Of a DNA stretch of 54,196 nucleotides, positions 28,020-44,098 are shown one piece after another; positions within the stretch are counted from its first letter, which is position 1, and every line of letters begins with the position of its first letter. Source of the stretch: an uncultured Lysobacter sp. (GTDB lineage Bacteria; Pseudomonadota; Gammaproteobacteria; Xanthomonadales; Xanthomonadaceae); NCBI GenBank assembly GCA_946480055.1, contig CAMLID010000020.1, forward strand, positions 1 to 54,196, read 5' to 3'. The notes under the pieces were generated by a model. That model did not search any database. It was not told where the DNA came from and saw nothing but the letters and a program-made list of their open reading frames with translations. The position numbers and the translations under genes are program-made.

Positions 28020-28053
28020 AGAAGGGGAACGTCAGGTTTCCCTTCTTCGTTTT
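28020..28053 (+). terminator. Hairpin with T-tract between guaB and guaA
   Basis: AGAAGGGGAAC pairs with GTTTCCCTTCT (one G-U) across 6 bases and is followed by TCGTTTT. It lies 18 bases before the guaA ATG, so it may act as a partial terminator that lowers guaA expression relative to guaB. Confidence 0.65.
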
Positions 28054-28070
28054 AGAGACTACGGAACGCC

Positions 28071-29637
<1,567 letters not shown>

Positions 29638-29639
<2 letters not shown>

Positions 29640-29676
29640 CCCACCTGCTCGCGAGCCACTGGCTCGCAGGTGGGCT
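29638..29676. terminator. Stem-loop overlapping the guaA stop
   Basis: AGCCCACCTG (29638-29647) and CAGGTGGGCT (29667-29676) are perfect inverted repeats, with an inner CGAGCC/GGCTCG stem. No T-tract follows. It could be a Rho-type or 3'-protective structure; part of it recurs in the downstream tandem repeat. Confidence 0.6.
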
Positions 29677-29841
29677 ATTGACCGGCCATGGATGGCCGGG
29701 CCGGACCTGCCGAAGCGGAAGTGTTGCGCCACGGACGGCAGCCGTGTTCGAGCCACTGGCTTGCAGGTGGGCTACTGACCGGCCATGGATGGCCGGGCCG
29801 GACCTGCCGAAGCTGAAGTGTTGCGCCATGGACGGCAGCCG
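29653..29841. repeat. 97-bp tandem duplication, two copies
   Basis: Unit 1 (29653-29749) and unit 2 (29750-29841) begin with GAGCCACTGGCT and end with GGACGGCAGCCG, differing at only a few positions. They share a GGCCATGGATGGCCGGGCCG core that is itself partly palindromic. No credible gene lies in this 231-base guaA-MFS gap. Confidence 0.8.
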
Positions 29842-29870
29842 CATTGCTGCTGGCTCTAGCGGCCTCCCAC

Positions 29871-31427
29871 CTAGCCCCACGGACCAGGCTCAGCCGTCGC
29901 CAGTTCTGCCCGTTTCGCCGGCCCGAACACCAGCAAGCTGAGCGCCGCGAGCACGCAGACGCCGAGGCCGCCGAACAGCAGCACCCACTCGAAACCGTGC
30001 ACCAGCGCGGCGTGGCCGACCGCGTCGATCGCCGCTGGCGGCAGCTCGCTTGTGGCGCCGGCCGGCAACGCGGCCGGATGGCCGGCCGCGATCCTCTGCG
30101 CCATCGCCCGCACCTGCGAGGCGTCGACGGAGTCGGGCAGGGCCCGCTTGAGATAGGACGCGATGCCCGCCAGCAGGATGAAGCCCATCAGCGCGATGTT
30201 GATCGCCAAGGTGATCAGGCGCGCGCTCATGTCGATGCCGGAGGCCATACCGGCTCGGTCGCTGGACACCGAGCCGGTCGCGGTGTTGGTCACCGGCGTA
30301 TTGGTCAGCCCCAGACCGATGCCGGCGATCAAGGCGCCGGGCAGCATGCTCAGCCAGCTTGGCTGTTCGACCGCGCTGCCGTAGCGCATCGCCACGAACC
30401 CCAGACCGATCGCGAACAGTCCGCCCGGGATCACGAGCCCTGGCCGATAGCGCAAGGCCAGACGCTCGGCCAGCGGCGGGACGACCAGGGTCGGCAAGGT
30501 GTAGGCGAGCAAGGCCAGTCCGGTAGCGACCGCGTCGTAGCCCAGCGCGCCCTGGAAGTAGATCGGCAGATAGATCATGAACGGCCAGAAGCTGAAGTTC
30601 ATGCCGACCGAACCGATCAGCGCGCCGGAGAAGTCGCGCGACTTGAACACCGAAAGGTCGAACATCGGATGCGGCGTCATTCGTTCGACTATCCAAAAGG
30701 CGACGAAGGCCGCGAGCGTCGCCGCGACGATGCCGATGCCGGCGGGGCTGGCGTAGCCCAGTTCCGGCCCCTGGGTGATGTAGTAGGTCAGGCCCAGCAC
30801 CGACAGCGACAGGGTGAGGATGCCGAGGACGTCGAGCCGCTGCGCCTGCGAGTCGCGCGACTCCACGATGCCGGCCAGGGCCAGCAACACGGTCAGCAGG
30901 CTCAGCGGCGCGTGGACCAGAAACACCCATTGCCAGTTCGACAGCGCCACGATCGCCCCGCCGACGATCGGGCCGAAGCCCAGGCCGATACCGAACACGA
31001 TGCCCCAGACCGCGAAGGCCTTGCTGCGCTCCGGTCCTGGGCGGAACTGATGCGAGAGCACGGCGGTCTGGCAGATCAGCATCGCGCCCGCACTCATGCC
31101 TTGCAGGAAGCGCGCGACGATCAACACCTGCACGTCCTGCGCCAAGCCGCAGATCAACGAGGTCAGGCCGAACAGCAGCAGGCTGATCAGCAGGATGCGT
31201 TTGCGGCCGTAGCGATCGGCGAGGGTGCCGGCGGCCATCAGCACCGTGGTGCAGGCGATGGTGTAGGCATTCATGATCCACTGCATGTCGTTGAAGTCGC
31301 CATGCAGCAGCGTTTCCAGCGTCGGCAGGATCACCGGCACGCTGGAGATCTCCAGGCCGAACATCAGTGCGGACAGGGACACGGCGGCCAGCGCGATTGT
31401 GTTCTTGCCGGTAGCGGGTGAACTCAT
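29871..31427 (-). CDS. MFS drug exporter, DHA2 (14-TM) family
   Basis: A 518-residue membrane protein with about 14 hydrophobic segments. The loop 2-3 signature is GTLADRYGRKRILL near residue 75, and the motif C-like GIVFGIGLGFGPIVGG near 150 is typical of drug/proton antiporters. It resembles EmrB/QacA-type exporters, so efflux of toxic compounds is likely; the substrate is unknown. ATG 31427 has a weak ribosome site; earlier in-frame starts give unrelated residues. It is divergent from a LysR gene across an AT-rich operator region, so that regulator probably controls it. Confidence 0.9.
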   Translation of the reverse strand: MSSPATGKNTIALAAVSLSALMFGLEISSVPVILPTLETLLHGDFNDMQWIMNAYTIACTTVLMAAGTLADRYGRKRILLISLLLFGLTSLICGLAQDVQVLIVARFLQGMSAGAMLICQTAVLSHQFRPGPERSKAFAVWGIVFGIGLGFGPIVGGAIVALSNWQWVFLVHAPLSLLTVLLALAGIVESRDSQAQRLDVLGILTLSLSVLGLTYYITQGPELGYASPAGIGIVAATLAAFVAFWIVERMTPHPMFDLSVFKSRDFSGALIGSVGMNFSFWPFMIYLPIYFQGALGYDAVATGLALLAYTLPTLVVPPLAERLALRYRPGLVIPGGLFAIGLGFVAMRYGSAVEQPSWLSMLPGALIAGIGLGLTNTPVTNTATGSVSSDRAGMASGIDMSARLITLAINIALMGFILLAGIASYLKRALPDSVDASQVRAMAQRIAAGHPAALPAGATSELPPAAIDAVGHAALVHGFEWVLLFGGLGVCVLAALSLLVFGPAKRAELATAEPGPWG

Positions 31428-31646
31428 GCGGGGGGTCTCGTAGTGGTGCGGGCACGCGTCCGCGGCGCGGACACCGCGGCGGGGCATACGGGGCAGGGGA
31501 GAGTCGCCGGAGCGCGCGGCCTCGGCGGAGGGCCGCTACCGCGTCCGGCTCTTGGGCCGCGTCCGGCGGAGGCCGCCGGGCGGCGACGTCGTTGGCCCGA
31601 TGGCCGTCGTGCCGGTCGACGCTGGCCATTCTCGGCCCAGCGCTTT

Positions 31647-31694
31647 CATGATGGAAATGATTTAATTTTGTAACATTGATTAATTCACATCATG
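31647..31694. promoter_or_regulatory. Probable LysR-MFS intergenic operator/promoter
   Basis: CATGATG (31647-31653) and CATCATG (31688-31694) form an inverted repeat enclosing an AT-rich stretch, a sharp contrast to the flanking GC-rich DNA. The position, just before the LysR start in the divergent spacer, suits a LysR-type operator and overlapping promoters. Confidence 0.5.
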
Positions 31695-31705
31695 GGCAGA
31701 CGGCC

Positions 31706-33200
<1,495 letters not shown>

Positions 33201-33259
33201 AGCCGCGCTCGCGAACGTCCCACTGCGCCTCGCGTCGCTCCACGAAAAGCTTCTGCTGT

Positions 33260-33336
33260 GGGGTAGGAGCGGCGTAAGCCGCGACCTGCGCAGACAGCCG
33301 TAAGAACGCGGTCGCGGCTTACGCCGCTCCTACCCC
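33260..33336. repeat. REP pair, copy C
   Basis: Perfect arms headed by GGGGTAGGAGCGGCGTAAGC are inverted around a short loop. It lies between the convergent tadA and DUF2721 genes, where it could form a bidirectional hairpin. Confidence 0.92.
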
Positions 33337-33359
33337 AAGGCGGGACGTTCGTTCTCCGA

Positions 33360-33845
33360 TCACTCCACCGGCAGCTTACGGCCGTCGCGGTCGAACTCGC
33401 GCTTGAGCTCGGCGTCGAGCATGGTCACGCTCATGCGCGCCTCGCGGCCGAGGTTGATCGAAGCCGCCAGCACCAGCAGCACGCCCAGCATCGCCAGCCC
33501 GGTCGGCACGCCGCGCAGGCGGTAGTCGCTGAACTGATCGATGCCGATCGACAGGCTGGTGGCCACGAACGCACTCATCGCCGCGTACAGCAGCTGCAAA
33601 CAGGTCAGGATCAACCGGACCCGGCGCCGGTGCTGAATGATGCGCGCCTCCAGGTAGGCGCGGGCGCCGTCGTCGGTCGTGTCTTCGAGCTGCTTGAGCT
33701 GCTGGCGCATGCGGTCGACGACCCGCGCCAGGCGGTTGTTCGACGACACCAGCAGCGATGCGGTCGCGGTCAGGAAGAACGCCGGCGTGATCATCGCCGA
33801 GACCACGGCGTAGTGGCTGGTGGTCAGGTTCAGCACATCGCTCAT
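33360..33845 (-). CDS. DUF2721 membrane protein, paralogue 1
   Basis: A 161-residue protein of the DUF2721 family. An N-terminal hydrophobic region carries [28 protein letters not shown], recognisable as [12 protein letters not shown] followed by NNRLARVVDR. A charged helical stretch follows (about 45-80), then two more transmembrane segments. Function is unknown. It is a close relative of the gene at 33915, 69 bases upstream, so a tandem duplication is likely. ATG 33845 was preferred over a start 7 codons earlier. Confidence 0.85.
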   Translation of the reverse strand: MSDVLNLTTSHYAVVSAMITPAFFLTATASLLVSSNNRLARVVDRMRQQLKQLEDTTDDGARAYLEARIIQHRRRVRLILTCLQLLYAAMSAFVATSLSIGIDQFSDYRLRGVPTGLAMLGVLLVLAASINLGREARMSVTMLDAELKREFDRDGRKLPVE

Positions 33846-33914
33846 GGGCGCGGGTTCCAGCGGCAAAGTCCCGGCGGGACGACCCGCCTATGATGCCGCC
33901 CGACGCGTCCGCCG

Positions 33915-34400
33915 TCAGTCGCCGCCGCGCGGGCGGCGCACATTGGCGCGGCGGTGGCCGTGGTCCATTTCCTCGTTGACCGCTTCCACCGCCAGCGAGG
34001 ACTCCAGCGCCAGCAGCACGCTGGCGGCGAACATCGCCAGCACGCCGCACACCGCCAGGATGGTCGGCAGCGAGGCCAGACGGTAGCCGAGGTAGGCGTC
34101 GCCGGCGACGGTCAGGCTGGTGCCGACGAAGAAGCTGATCGCGGTGTACAGCAACTGGCTGCCGCGCAGGATGATCTTGCTGCGCCGCTTCTGGCGGGCG
34201 ATATGGGCTTCGAGCATGCTCCGCTCTTCCTCGTCCTCGGTCTCGGCCAGCTCCTTCAGCAGCACGCGCGCCCGGTCGATCACGCGCGCTAGACGGTTGT
34301 TGGCCGACAACAGCAGCGACGCGGTCGCGGTCAGGAAGAACGCGGGCGCCAGCATCGCGGTCAGGATCGCGTAATGGGCGTAGGCGGCGGTCTGCGACAT
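33915..34400 (-). CDS. DUF2721 membrane protein, paralogue 2
   Basis: A 161-residue DUF2721 protein with the same plan as its neighbour: [29 protein letters not shown] motif (as [12 protein letters not shown] and [10 protein letters not shown]), a Glu/Arg-rich linker around residues 48-70, then two membrane helices. Its C-terminal tail is Arg-rich and differs from the paralogue's. Function is unknown. It is divergent from orn across 76 bases, and is probably first in a two-gene operon with paralogue 1. Confidence 0.85.
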   Translation of the reverse strand: MSQTAAYAHYAILTAMLAPAFFLTATASLLLSANNRLARVIDRARVLLKELAETEDEEERSMLEAHIARQKRRSKIILRGSQLLYTAISFFVGTSLTVAGDAYLGYRLASLPTILAVCGVLAMFAASVLLALESSLAVEAVNEEMDHGHRRANVRRPRGGD

Positions 34401-34476
34401 CGGCCGGGGAGCGGGAGGGGAGGTGGGCTATGATGCCCCGAACGGACGCACCACGGCGAGGACGAGACAGGGGCCC

Positions 34477-35043
34477 ATGACAGCGAAGCACGGCAACGAC
34501 CACCGATTGATCTGGATCGACCTGGAAATGACCGGGCTCGACACCGACAACGACGCCATCCTCGAAATCGCCACGGTCGTCACCGACGCCCAGCTGCAGG
34601 TGCTGGCCGAAGGGCCGGAACTCGCGATCCGTCAGCCGTTGGAACGGCTGCAGGCCATGGACGAGTGGAACCGCAACCAGCACGGCAAGTCCGGGCTGTG
34701 GCAGCGCTCGCTCGAACAGGGCGTGAGCATGGAAGAAGCCGAGGAGCGCACCCTGGTGTTCCTGGCGCAGTGGCTGGCGCCGAATACCTCGCCGATGTGC
34801 GGCAATTCGATCTGCCAGGACCGCCGCTTCCTGCATCGCCAGATGCCGCGCCTGGAGAAGTACTTCCACTACCGCAACCTCGACGTCAGCACGGTCAAGG
34901 AACTGGCGCGCCGCTGGGCCCCGGACGTGCTGGCCGGCGTCGGCAAGGACGCCAAGCACACCGCGCTCAGCGACGTGCACGACTCGATCGCCGAGCTGCG
35001 CCACTACCGCGCCGCGATGGGCAAGCTGGGCGGGCTGGGCTAA
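34477..35043 (+). CDS. orn: Oligoribonuclease
   Basis: A 188-residue DEDDh 3'-5' exonuclease that degrades 2-5-nt RNA and pGpG. Catalytic residues: D15 and E17 in [10 protein letters not shown], an Asp in [10 protein letters not shown], and His/Asp in [16 protein letters not shown]. Orn is essential in many gammaproteobacteria and ends c-di-GMP turnover. ATG 34477 follows GAGACAGGGG. Two REP elements lie downstream in the gap to the convergent mscS gene. Confidence 0.96.
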   Translation: MTAKHGNDHRLIWIDLEMTGLDTDNDAILEIATVVTDAQLQVLAEGPELAIRQPLERLQAMDEWNRNQHGKSGLWQRSLEQGVSMEEAEERTLVFLAQWLAPNTSPMCGNSICQDRRFLHRQMPRLEKYFHYRNLDVSTVKELARRWAPDVLAGVGKDAKHTALSDVHDSIAELRHYRAAMGKLGGLG

Positions 35044-35065
35044 GCGGCTCCAGCGTCCCGCCTTG

Positions 35066-35142
35066 GGGGTAGGAGCGGCGTAAGCCGCGACCACGTCCCT
35101 ACGGCCGCCTGCGCAGGTCGCGGCTTACGCCGCTCCTACCCC
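35066..35142. repeat. REP pair, copy D
   Basis: Near-perfect copy of the GTAG-headed inverted pair, 22 bases after the orn stop and between convergent genes. Confidence 0.92.
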
Positions 35143-35192
35143 AGAGCCAAGCCCGGAACAGCCTCGGCCACAGGTTGGCCCCCGTGTTTTCT

Positions 35193-35258
35193 GTGGGAGC
35201 GGCGTGAGCCGCGATCACGAATCTTCGGCAACTGCGCCATCGCGGCTCACGCCGCCAC
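35193..35258. repeat. REP pair, copy E (divergent, GTGG-headed)
   Basis: A shorter, degenerate relative: the left arm GTGGGAGCGGCGTGAGCCGC faces GCGGCTCACGCCGCCAC. The head is GTGG instead of GTAG and the outer GGG/CCC is lost. It lies 50 bases from copy D. Confidence 0.8.
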
Positions 35259-35308
35259 CACTGCAAGCGACGCGCTCTCGCTCTTCGAACGACGACGCGC
35301 TTTGCCGC

Positions 35309-36250
35309 TCAGGCCCTGGGCTTCGCCGGCCGCGCCGCGTCGCCATCGTCGGCGACCGAATTCACCAGCACATCCGACAGCGGACGCCCGTCGGCATCGT
35401 GGTGGTACACGTGCAGGTCGCGCTGAGGGTAGGGGATGCTCAGGCCGCGGCCGATGATGTCGTTGCGCACCGCTTCGTTGAGGTCGCTGCGCGTGTGCAG
35501 CACGTCGCCGGTCTTGGCCCAGACCCGCAACTCCAGATTGACGCTGCTTTCGCCCAGGCCGCTGACCAGCACCTCGGGCGCGGGTTCCTTCAACACCTTG
35601 GGGTGCGCGGCGGCCGCGCCCAGCAGGGTTTCGCGCGCGGCCTGCAGGTCGTCGCCGTAGCCCACGCCGACCGCGATATCGATACGGCGGCGCGGATTGG
35701 CGGTGAAATTGACGATGGGCGCGGTGGTGATCAGGCTGTTGGGCAGCACCACGGTGCGGTTGTCGATGGTGCGCAGCCGGGTCTGGAACACCCGGATCTG
35801 ATCGACCGTGCCCTCGATGCCCGCGGCCTGCACGTAGTCGCCGACCCGGAACGGGCGCTGCATGATCAGCATCACGCCTGAGGCGATGTTCGACAGCGAA
35901 TCCTTCAGCGCCAGGCCGATCGCCAGGCCCGCCGCGCCGAGCACCGCCAGCACCGAGGCCGGCGACACGCCCAGGGTGAACAGGGCCGAGGTGGCGACCA
36001 CCACGACCATGCCGGCGTAGGCGATGTTGCGCAGGAAGCCACGCAGAGTGGCTTCCATGTGACCGCGCGCCATGGCGCGGTCGAGCGCGTTGGACAGGCG
36101 CTTGGCGATCCAGATCCCGATCAGCAGGACCAGCAACGCGCCGAGCAGCTTGAGCCCGGCGGTCTGGGCCATACCCATCCAATCGACGCCCTTGAGCTCG
36201 GCCAGCGAGACCGGGACCTCGACCTGCAGCGGTGGGGCTTTCGCCGTCAC
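35309..36250 (-). CDS. Small-conductance mechanosensitive channel, MscS family
   Basis: A 313-residue channel protein. Three transmembrane helices lie in about residues 30-125. The pore helix region contains LGAAGLAIGLALKDSLSNIASG, seen as GAAGLAIGLALKDSLSN, typical of TM3. The beta domain follows (GDYVQAAGIEGTVDQI, then VLPNSLI), then the alpha/beta C-terminal domain. It protects cells against hypo-osmotic shock. The start is GTG at 36250, just 4 bases after the ppsA stop, so it is probably cotranscribed with ppsA. The C-terminus is Asp/Ala-rich. Confidence 0.92.
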   Translation of the reverse strand: MTAKAPPLQVEVPVSLAELKGVDWMGMAQTAGLKLLGALLVLLIGIWIAKRLSNALDRAMARGHMEATLRGFLRNIAYAGMVVVVATSALFTLGVSPASVLAVLGAAGLAIGLALKDSLSNIASGVMLIMQRPFRVGDYVQAAGIEGTVDQIRVFQTRLRTIDNRTVVLPNSLITTAPIVNFTANPRRRIDIAVGVGYGDDLQAARETLLGAAAAHPKVLKEPAPEVLVSGLGESSVNLELRVWAKTGDVLHTRSDLNEAVRNDIIGRGLSIPYPQRDLHVYHHDADGRPLSDVLVNSVADDGDAARPAKPRA

Positions 36251-36254
36251 CGGC

Positions 36255-38630
<2,376 letters not shown>

Positions 38631-38764
38631 GGCACACAGTCTCCGAGGGGGGAAGGCCGCGTCCGGACGCGGCCAAGCGGCTATGATCGCCGCTGCGTCG
38701 GGTGCATACAAGCTTGATCCGACGGGCTTTTTCGTATTGGAACGCGGTTTTGGAGGGGTGGGCG

Positions 38765-39586
38765 ATGGCAGGAACACGGCCGGTTTTCTACGTTTCGGAC
38801 GGCACCGGCATCACCGCCGAGACCATAGGCCATAGCCTGCTGACCCAATTCACCGAGACCCGCTTCGTCACCGACCGCATCCCGTTCGTGGGCAGCGTCG
38901 AGCGCGCGCGCGAAGTCGGGGCCAAGATCCGCGAGGCCGCCCAGGTCCACGGGGTGCGCCCGATCGTCATCAACTCCTGCATGGACAGCGACGTGGGCGC
39001 GGCCCTGGCCGAGAGCGGGGCGCTGATGCTGGACGTGTTCGCGCCCTTCATCGAGCCCCTGGAGCGCGAGCTGGAGGAGACCCGTCAGCGCCGTATCGGC
39101 CAGGCCCACGGCATCGCCGATTTCGAGACCTACCACCGCCGCATCAACGCGATGAATTTCGCCCTGACCCACGACGACGGCCAGAGCATCGATTACGCCG
39201 AAGCCGATCTGATCCTGGTCGCGGTGTCGCGCGCCGGCAAAACGCCGACCTGCGTTTACCTGGCGTTGCACTACGGCGTCCGCGCGGCGAACTATCCGCT
39301 GACCGAGGAAGACCTCGAACACGACCGTTTGCCGCCGCGCCTGCGCCCTTATCGCAACAAGCTGTTCGGCCTGACCATCGATCCGGTGCGGCTGCAGCAG
39401 ATCCGCCAGGAACGCCGCCCCAACTCGCGCTACGCCCAGTTCGACACCTGCAAGCGCGAGGTCGCCGCGGCCGAAACCATGTTCCGCGCAGAGCGCATCC
39501 CGACCCTGAGCACGACCCATACCTCGATCGAGGAAATCTCGAGCAAGGTGCTGACGACGCTGGGGCTCAACCGCGAGATGTTCTGA
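38765..39586 (+). CDS. ppsR: PEP synthase regulatory kinase/pyrophosphorylase
   Basis: A 273-residue DUF299-family bifunctional enzyme that phosphorylates PpsA (ADP-dependent) to switch it off and removes the phosphate with Pi to reactivate it. It has the N-terminal [17 protein letters not shown], the P-loop-like [16 protein letters not shown] near residue 155 and [13 protein letters not shown] 38765 follows GGAGGGG, and the frame before it is not conserved. It is divergent from ppsA across 134 bases, the standard partner arrangement. Confidence 0.94.
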   Translation: MAGTRPVFYVSDGTGITAETIGHSLLTQFTETRFVTDRIPFVGSVERAREVGAKIREAAQVHGVRPIVINSCMDSDVGAALAESGALMLDVFAPFIEPLERELEETRQRRIGQAHGIADFETYHRRINAMNFALTHDDGQSIDYAEADLILVAVSRAGKTPTCVYLALHYGVRAANYPLTEEDLEHDRLPPRLRPYRNKLFGLTIDPVRLQQIRQERRPNSRYAQFDTCKREVAAAETMFRAERIPTLSTTHTSIEEISSKVLTTLGLNREMF

Positions 39587-39734
39587 AGGCCTGATGGGGG
39601 GAGGCCCGGCGGCCGGCGCTGCGAAAGCGGTTTCGGTGCGCTGCCTATGGTGCGGCAGGAACCCTTAACTTAGGCCTCTAATGCAGCATCGTCAACGCTG
39701 CCGCGAAGCGGTTTGCGCGTGTAGGATCGGCCGC

Positions 39735-40268
39735 ATGACATCGCTCGTCGCCCGCACCGCACGCATCCCGCGACTGACCCGTTTCGGTTGGTTGATGGGG
39801 CTGTACGCGGAGAACCACCGTCGCCTCACACGCCTGTTCGCGCCCGCCGATCTGGCCGCCGGCACCTACCTGTCCTCGATAGGGGACGGCCTGGACCTGC
39901 AATTGGACGTGATCGAACAGCATCGCTACACCACCGAGCTGCGCATGACCTACGCGCTGCTGGACCCGCTCACCGGCGAGCCCGACCCCTCGGCCTGGCT
40001 GCGCCTGTACAACGACGCTCACCAGCTGGAAGCGACGCATTGCTACGTCGGCCGGCGCTGGCAGGACGTGATCGGCATGTATCCGCCGCCGGCGGAGCTG
40101 ATCGGCCACCGCATGCGCATGAACACTTTTCTAGGAAAGTGGCTCGAGTATCTAGCCGAACGTGGTCATGGCATGGCAACATTGCGCCCGGTCGAGATTC
40201 GCCCGCCCGGAACACCCCTCAACGAGGGTCCCGGCGGGGCGGCAAAAAAATTAGCGATGAATGCTTGA
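39735..40268 (+). CDS. DUF1249 family protein
   Basis: A 177-residue cytosolic protein of the DUF1249 (YqiB-like) family. It contains FGWLMGLYAENHRRLTRLF near the start, LDLQLDVIEQHRYTTELRMTY in the middle and a DPSAWLRLYNDAHQLEATHCY stretch. Function is unknown. ATG 39735 was chosen over an upstream in-frame ATG whose residues are Cys/Arg-rich and unlike the family. The last 25 codons are less biased. Its stop codon (40266-40268) lies inside the -35 hexamer of the tRNA promoter. Confidence 0.85.
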   Translation: MTSLVARTARIPRLTRFGWLMGLYAENHRRLTRLFAPADLAAGTYLSSIGDGLDLQLDVIEQHRYTTELRMTYALLDPLTGEPDPSAWLRLYNDAHQLEATHCYVGRRWQDVIGMYPPPAELIGHRMRMNTFLGKWLEYLAERGHGMATLRPVEIRPPGTPLNEGPGGAAKKLAMNA

Positions 40269-40294
40269 CGACATCGCTGAACGCCCGCTAGAAT
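40265..40294 (+). promoter_or_regulatory. Promoter of the tRNA-Ala/tRNA-Glu unit
   Basis: TTGACG (40265-40270) and TAGAAT (40289-40294) are 18 bases apart, ending 19 bases before the first tRNA. This is a strong sigma-70 match for this GC-rich genome. Confidence 0.8.
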
Positions 40295-40313
40295 TTTCGT
40301 CTTTCCAGCACGT

Positions 40314-40389
<76 letters not shown>

Positions 40390-40445
40390 CTCTTCGAACA
40401 CTGTGAAAGGGTTTCGACGAGTTAGCTGCAAGAACAATCAGTTTT

Positions 40446-40521
40446 GTCCCCATCGTCTAGAGGCCTAGGACATTACCCTTTCACGGTAGCGACCGGGGTT
40501 CGAATCCCCGTGGGGACGCCA
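40446..40521 (+). tRNA. tRNA-Glu (anticodon TTC)
   Basis: A 76-base tRNA. Acceptor GTCCCCA pairs with TGGGGAC, the anticodon loop is CTTTCAC (anticodon TTC), and the T-arm CCGGGGTTCGAATCCCCG leads to an encoded 3' end GCCA. It lies 56 bases after tRNA-Ala and shares its promoter and terminator. Confidence 0.96.
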
Positions 40522-40524
40522 AGT

Positions 40525-40566
40525 AAAAAGAATCAGGGCTCGGGAAACCGGGCCCTGATTCTTTTT
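40525..40566. terminator. Strong intrinsic terminator, bidirectional
   Basis: AAAAAGAATCAGGGC and GCCCTGATTCTTTTT form a near-perfect stem around TCGGGAAACCGG, with a T-run on either strand. It ends the tRNA unit and can also stop the leftward transcript of the 40626 gene. Confidence 0.93.
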
Positions 40567-40625
40567 GCGCGTTCGAAATTCATAGCAAACGCTCGATGAC
40601 GAACTCGCATCGAAAGTACGCGGCG

Positions 40626-41210
40626 CTAGCGTGCGCGCATACGCCGCCGCCATGCGTCGAATCTGGAAACGCGCGCGAGCGCAGCGGCGTCTTTTTCGGC
40701 GTCCTCGATCGCGATGACGGCATCGCCGATCGCAGCGCGCAAGTCGGGCATAGACTCGGCATGCATTCCGTCGTGCGGACTTTCGCCGACCAGGCGGGAA
40801 AGATGGATCACGGCGTTCAATTCGCTGAAGGCCAGCGCCAGGCTGGTGGCGAAGAACGAAGGCAGCACGTCCACACGCTCCGACAGGCGACGCAGCGTTT
40901 CGGATTGAAGATTGTCCTGATAGCCCAGCAGTTGCCGGCGGAATTCGGCCTGCATCGAGATCCGAGCGTCCAGTTCCGCTTGCGCTTCCGTGGATCGATT
41001 CGCGCGCAAGTCGACGGACATTCCGAGCAGGTAGGCGCGCAGATTGCCCAGCTCGATCAGCATCAATTGCGCCAGAACACGCGCCGCAGCTTTGCGCTCG
41101 CTGCGCTTGCGCAGCAGGTCGGCCAGCCAGATACCGAGCGCGATCATGGCCGCGACCGCGGTCCAGTCGATCGCCCAGTCCGTGCAGATCCAGCCCAAGC
41201 GATCCCTCAA
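40626..41210 (-). CDS. Hypothetical membrane-anchored protein
   Basis: A 194-residue protein of unknown family. One hydrophobic helix spans about residues 14-33 (WTAVAAMIALGIWLADLL). A basic segment (RKRSERKAAARVL) and a long, mostly helical cytosolic domain follow, rich in Leu, Glu and Arg, which may form coiled coil. The most likely start is TTG 41210, whose last bases form the upstream gene's stop (TTGA). A later ATG would cut the membrane helix. It is coupled to the 41207 gene and ends before the bidirectional terminator. Confidence 0.65.
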   Translation of the reverse strand: MRDRLGWICTDWAIDWTAVAAMIALGIWLADLLRKRSERKAAARVLAQLMLIELGNLRAYLLGMSVDLRANRSTEAQAELDARISMQAEFRRQLLGYQDNLQSETLRRLSERVDVLPSFFATSLALAFSELNAVIHLSRLVGESPHDGMHAESMPDLRAAIGDAVIAIEDAEKDAAALARVSRFDAWRRRMRAR

Positions 41211-41632
41211 TGCACCGCTTCGCTACCGCCGCTCTGCGACTCCAGCGGCGGGCGTTGGCCTTCGGCGAGTTCCTTCTCGAACTCCGCTTCGAACTGCTCG
41301 AAACTCAGGCCGCGGTCGGCGGCTTCCTGCGCGGCGGCGGCGCTCAGGGCGGGCGAGAATTTCAGTTGCACGGTTTCGCCTGTGCGCTCGTGCAGCGCGG
41401 CGGCGCGCTTGAGCATGATCAGCACCTTGGCGGCGCTGTCGGAACCGCCGACGATGCGCCCGCCCAGGCCCAGGGTCCATTCGCCGTCGCGGCGCACGAT
41501 GCCGCCGAGCAACTGGCCGCTGCTGTCGCGCATCTCGGCGTGCGGCTCGATCGCCGGCGGGGCAGGGGCGTTGGCGGCCTTGGCGGCCTTGCGCTTCTTG
41601 GCGTCGCGGCGGGCTTTGGAATGGATCGACAT
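41207..41632 (-). CDS. Hypothetical protein, basic N-terminus
   Basis: A 141-residue soluble protein I do not recognise. The first 25 residues are Lys/Arg/Ala-rich (SKARRDAKKRKAAKAA). A compact middle reads LLGGIVRRDGEWTLGLGGRIVGG, seen here as GGIVRRDGEWTLGLGGRI, and a helical, acidic C-terminal part is around 85-125. The basic tail could bind nucleic acid; this is only a guess. The start is ATG 41632. Its stop overlaps the TTG start of the next gene, so the two are expressed together. Confidence 0.7.
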   Translation of the reverse strand: MSIHSKARRDAKKRKAAKAANAPAPPAIEPHAEMRDSSGQLLGGIVRRDGEWTLGLGGRIVGGSDSAAKVLIMLKRAAALHERTGETVQLKFSPALSAAAAQEAADRGLSFEQFEAEFEKELAEGQRPPLESQSGGSEAVH

Positions 41633-41690
41633 GGGACTTCCTTCGGCCACCTGCGGACCGTCTATGCCGGGATCATAGCCCGACCCGCAA

Positions 41691-41726
41691 GGCCCCGCGC
41701 CCCATCGTTCAGGACGGGGCGCGGCC
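41691..41726 (-). terminator. GC-rich hairpin after the copper ATPase
   Basis: CCGCGCCCC and GGGGCGCGG are inverted repeats 6 bases beyond the ATPase stop on the minus strand. There is no T-tract, so it may be a weak or Rho-assisted terminator. Confidence 0.5.
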
Positions 41727-41731
41727 CGCGT

Positions 41732-44094
<2,363 letters not shown>

Positions 44095-44098
<4 letters not shown>

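Noticed and set aside
29653..29841. CRISPR array
   Set aside because: Only two 97-base units joined head to tail, without spacers; no cas genes are in the window.
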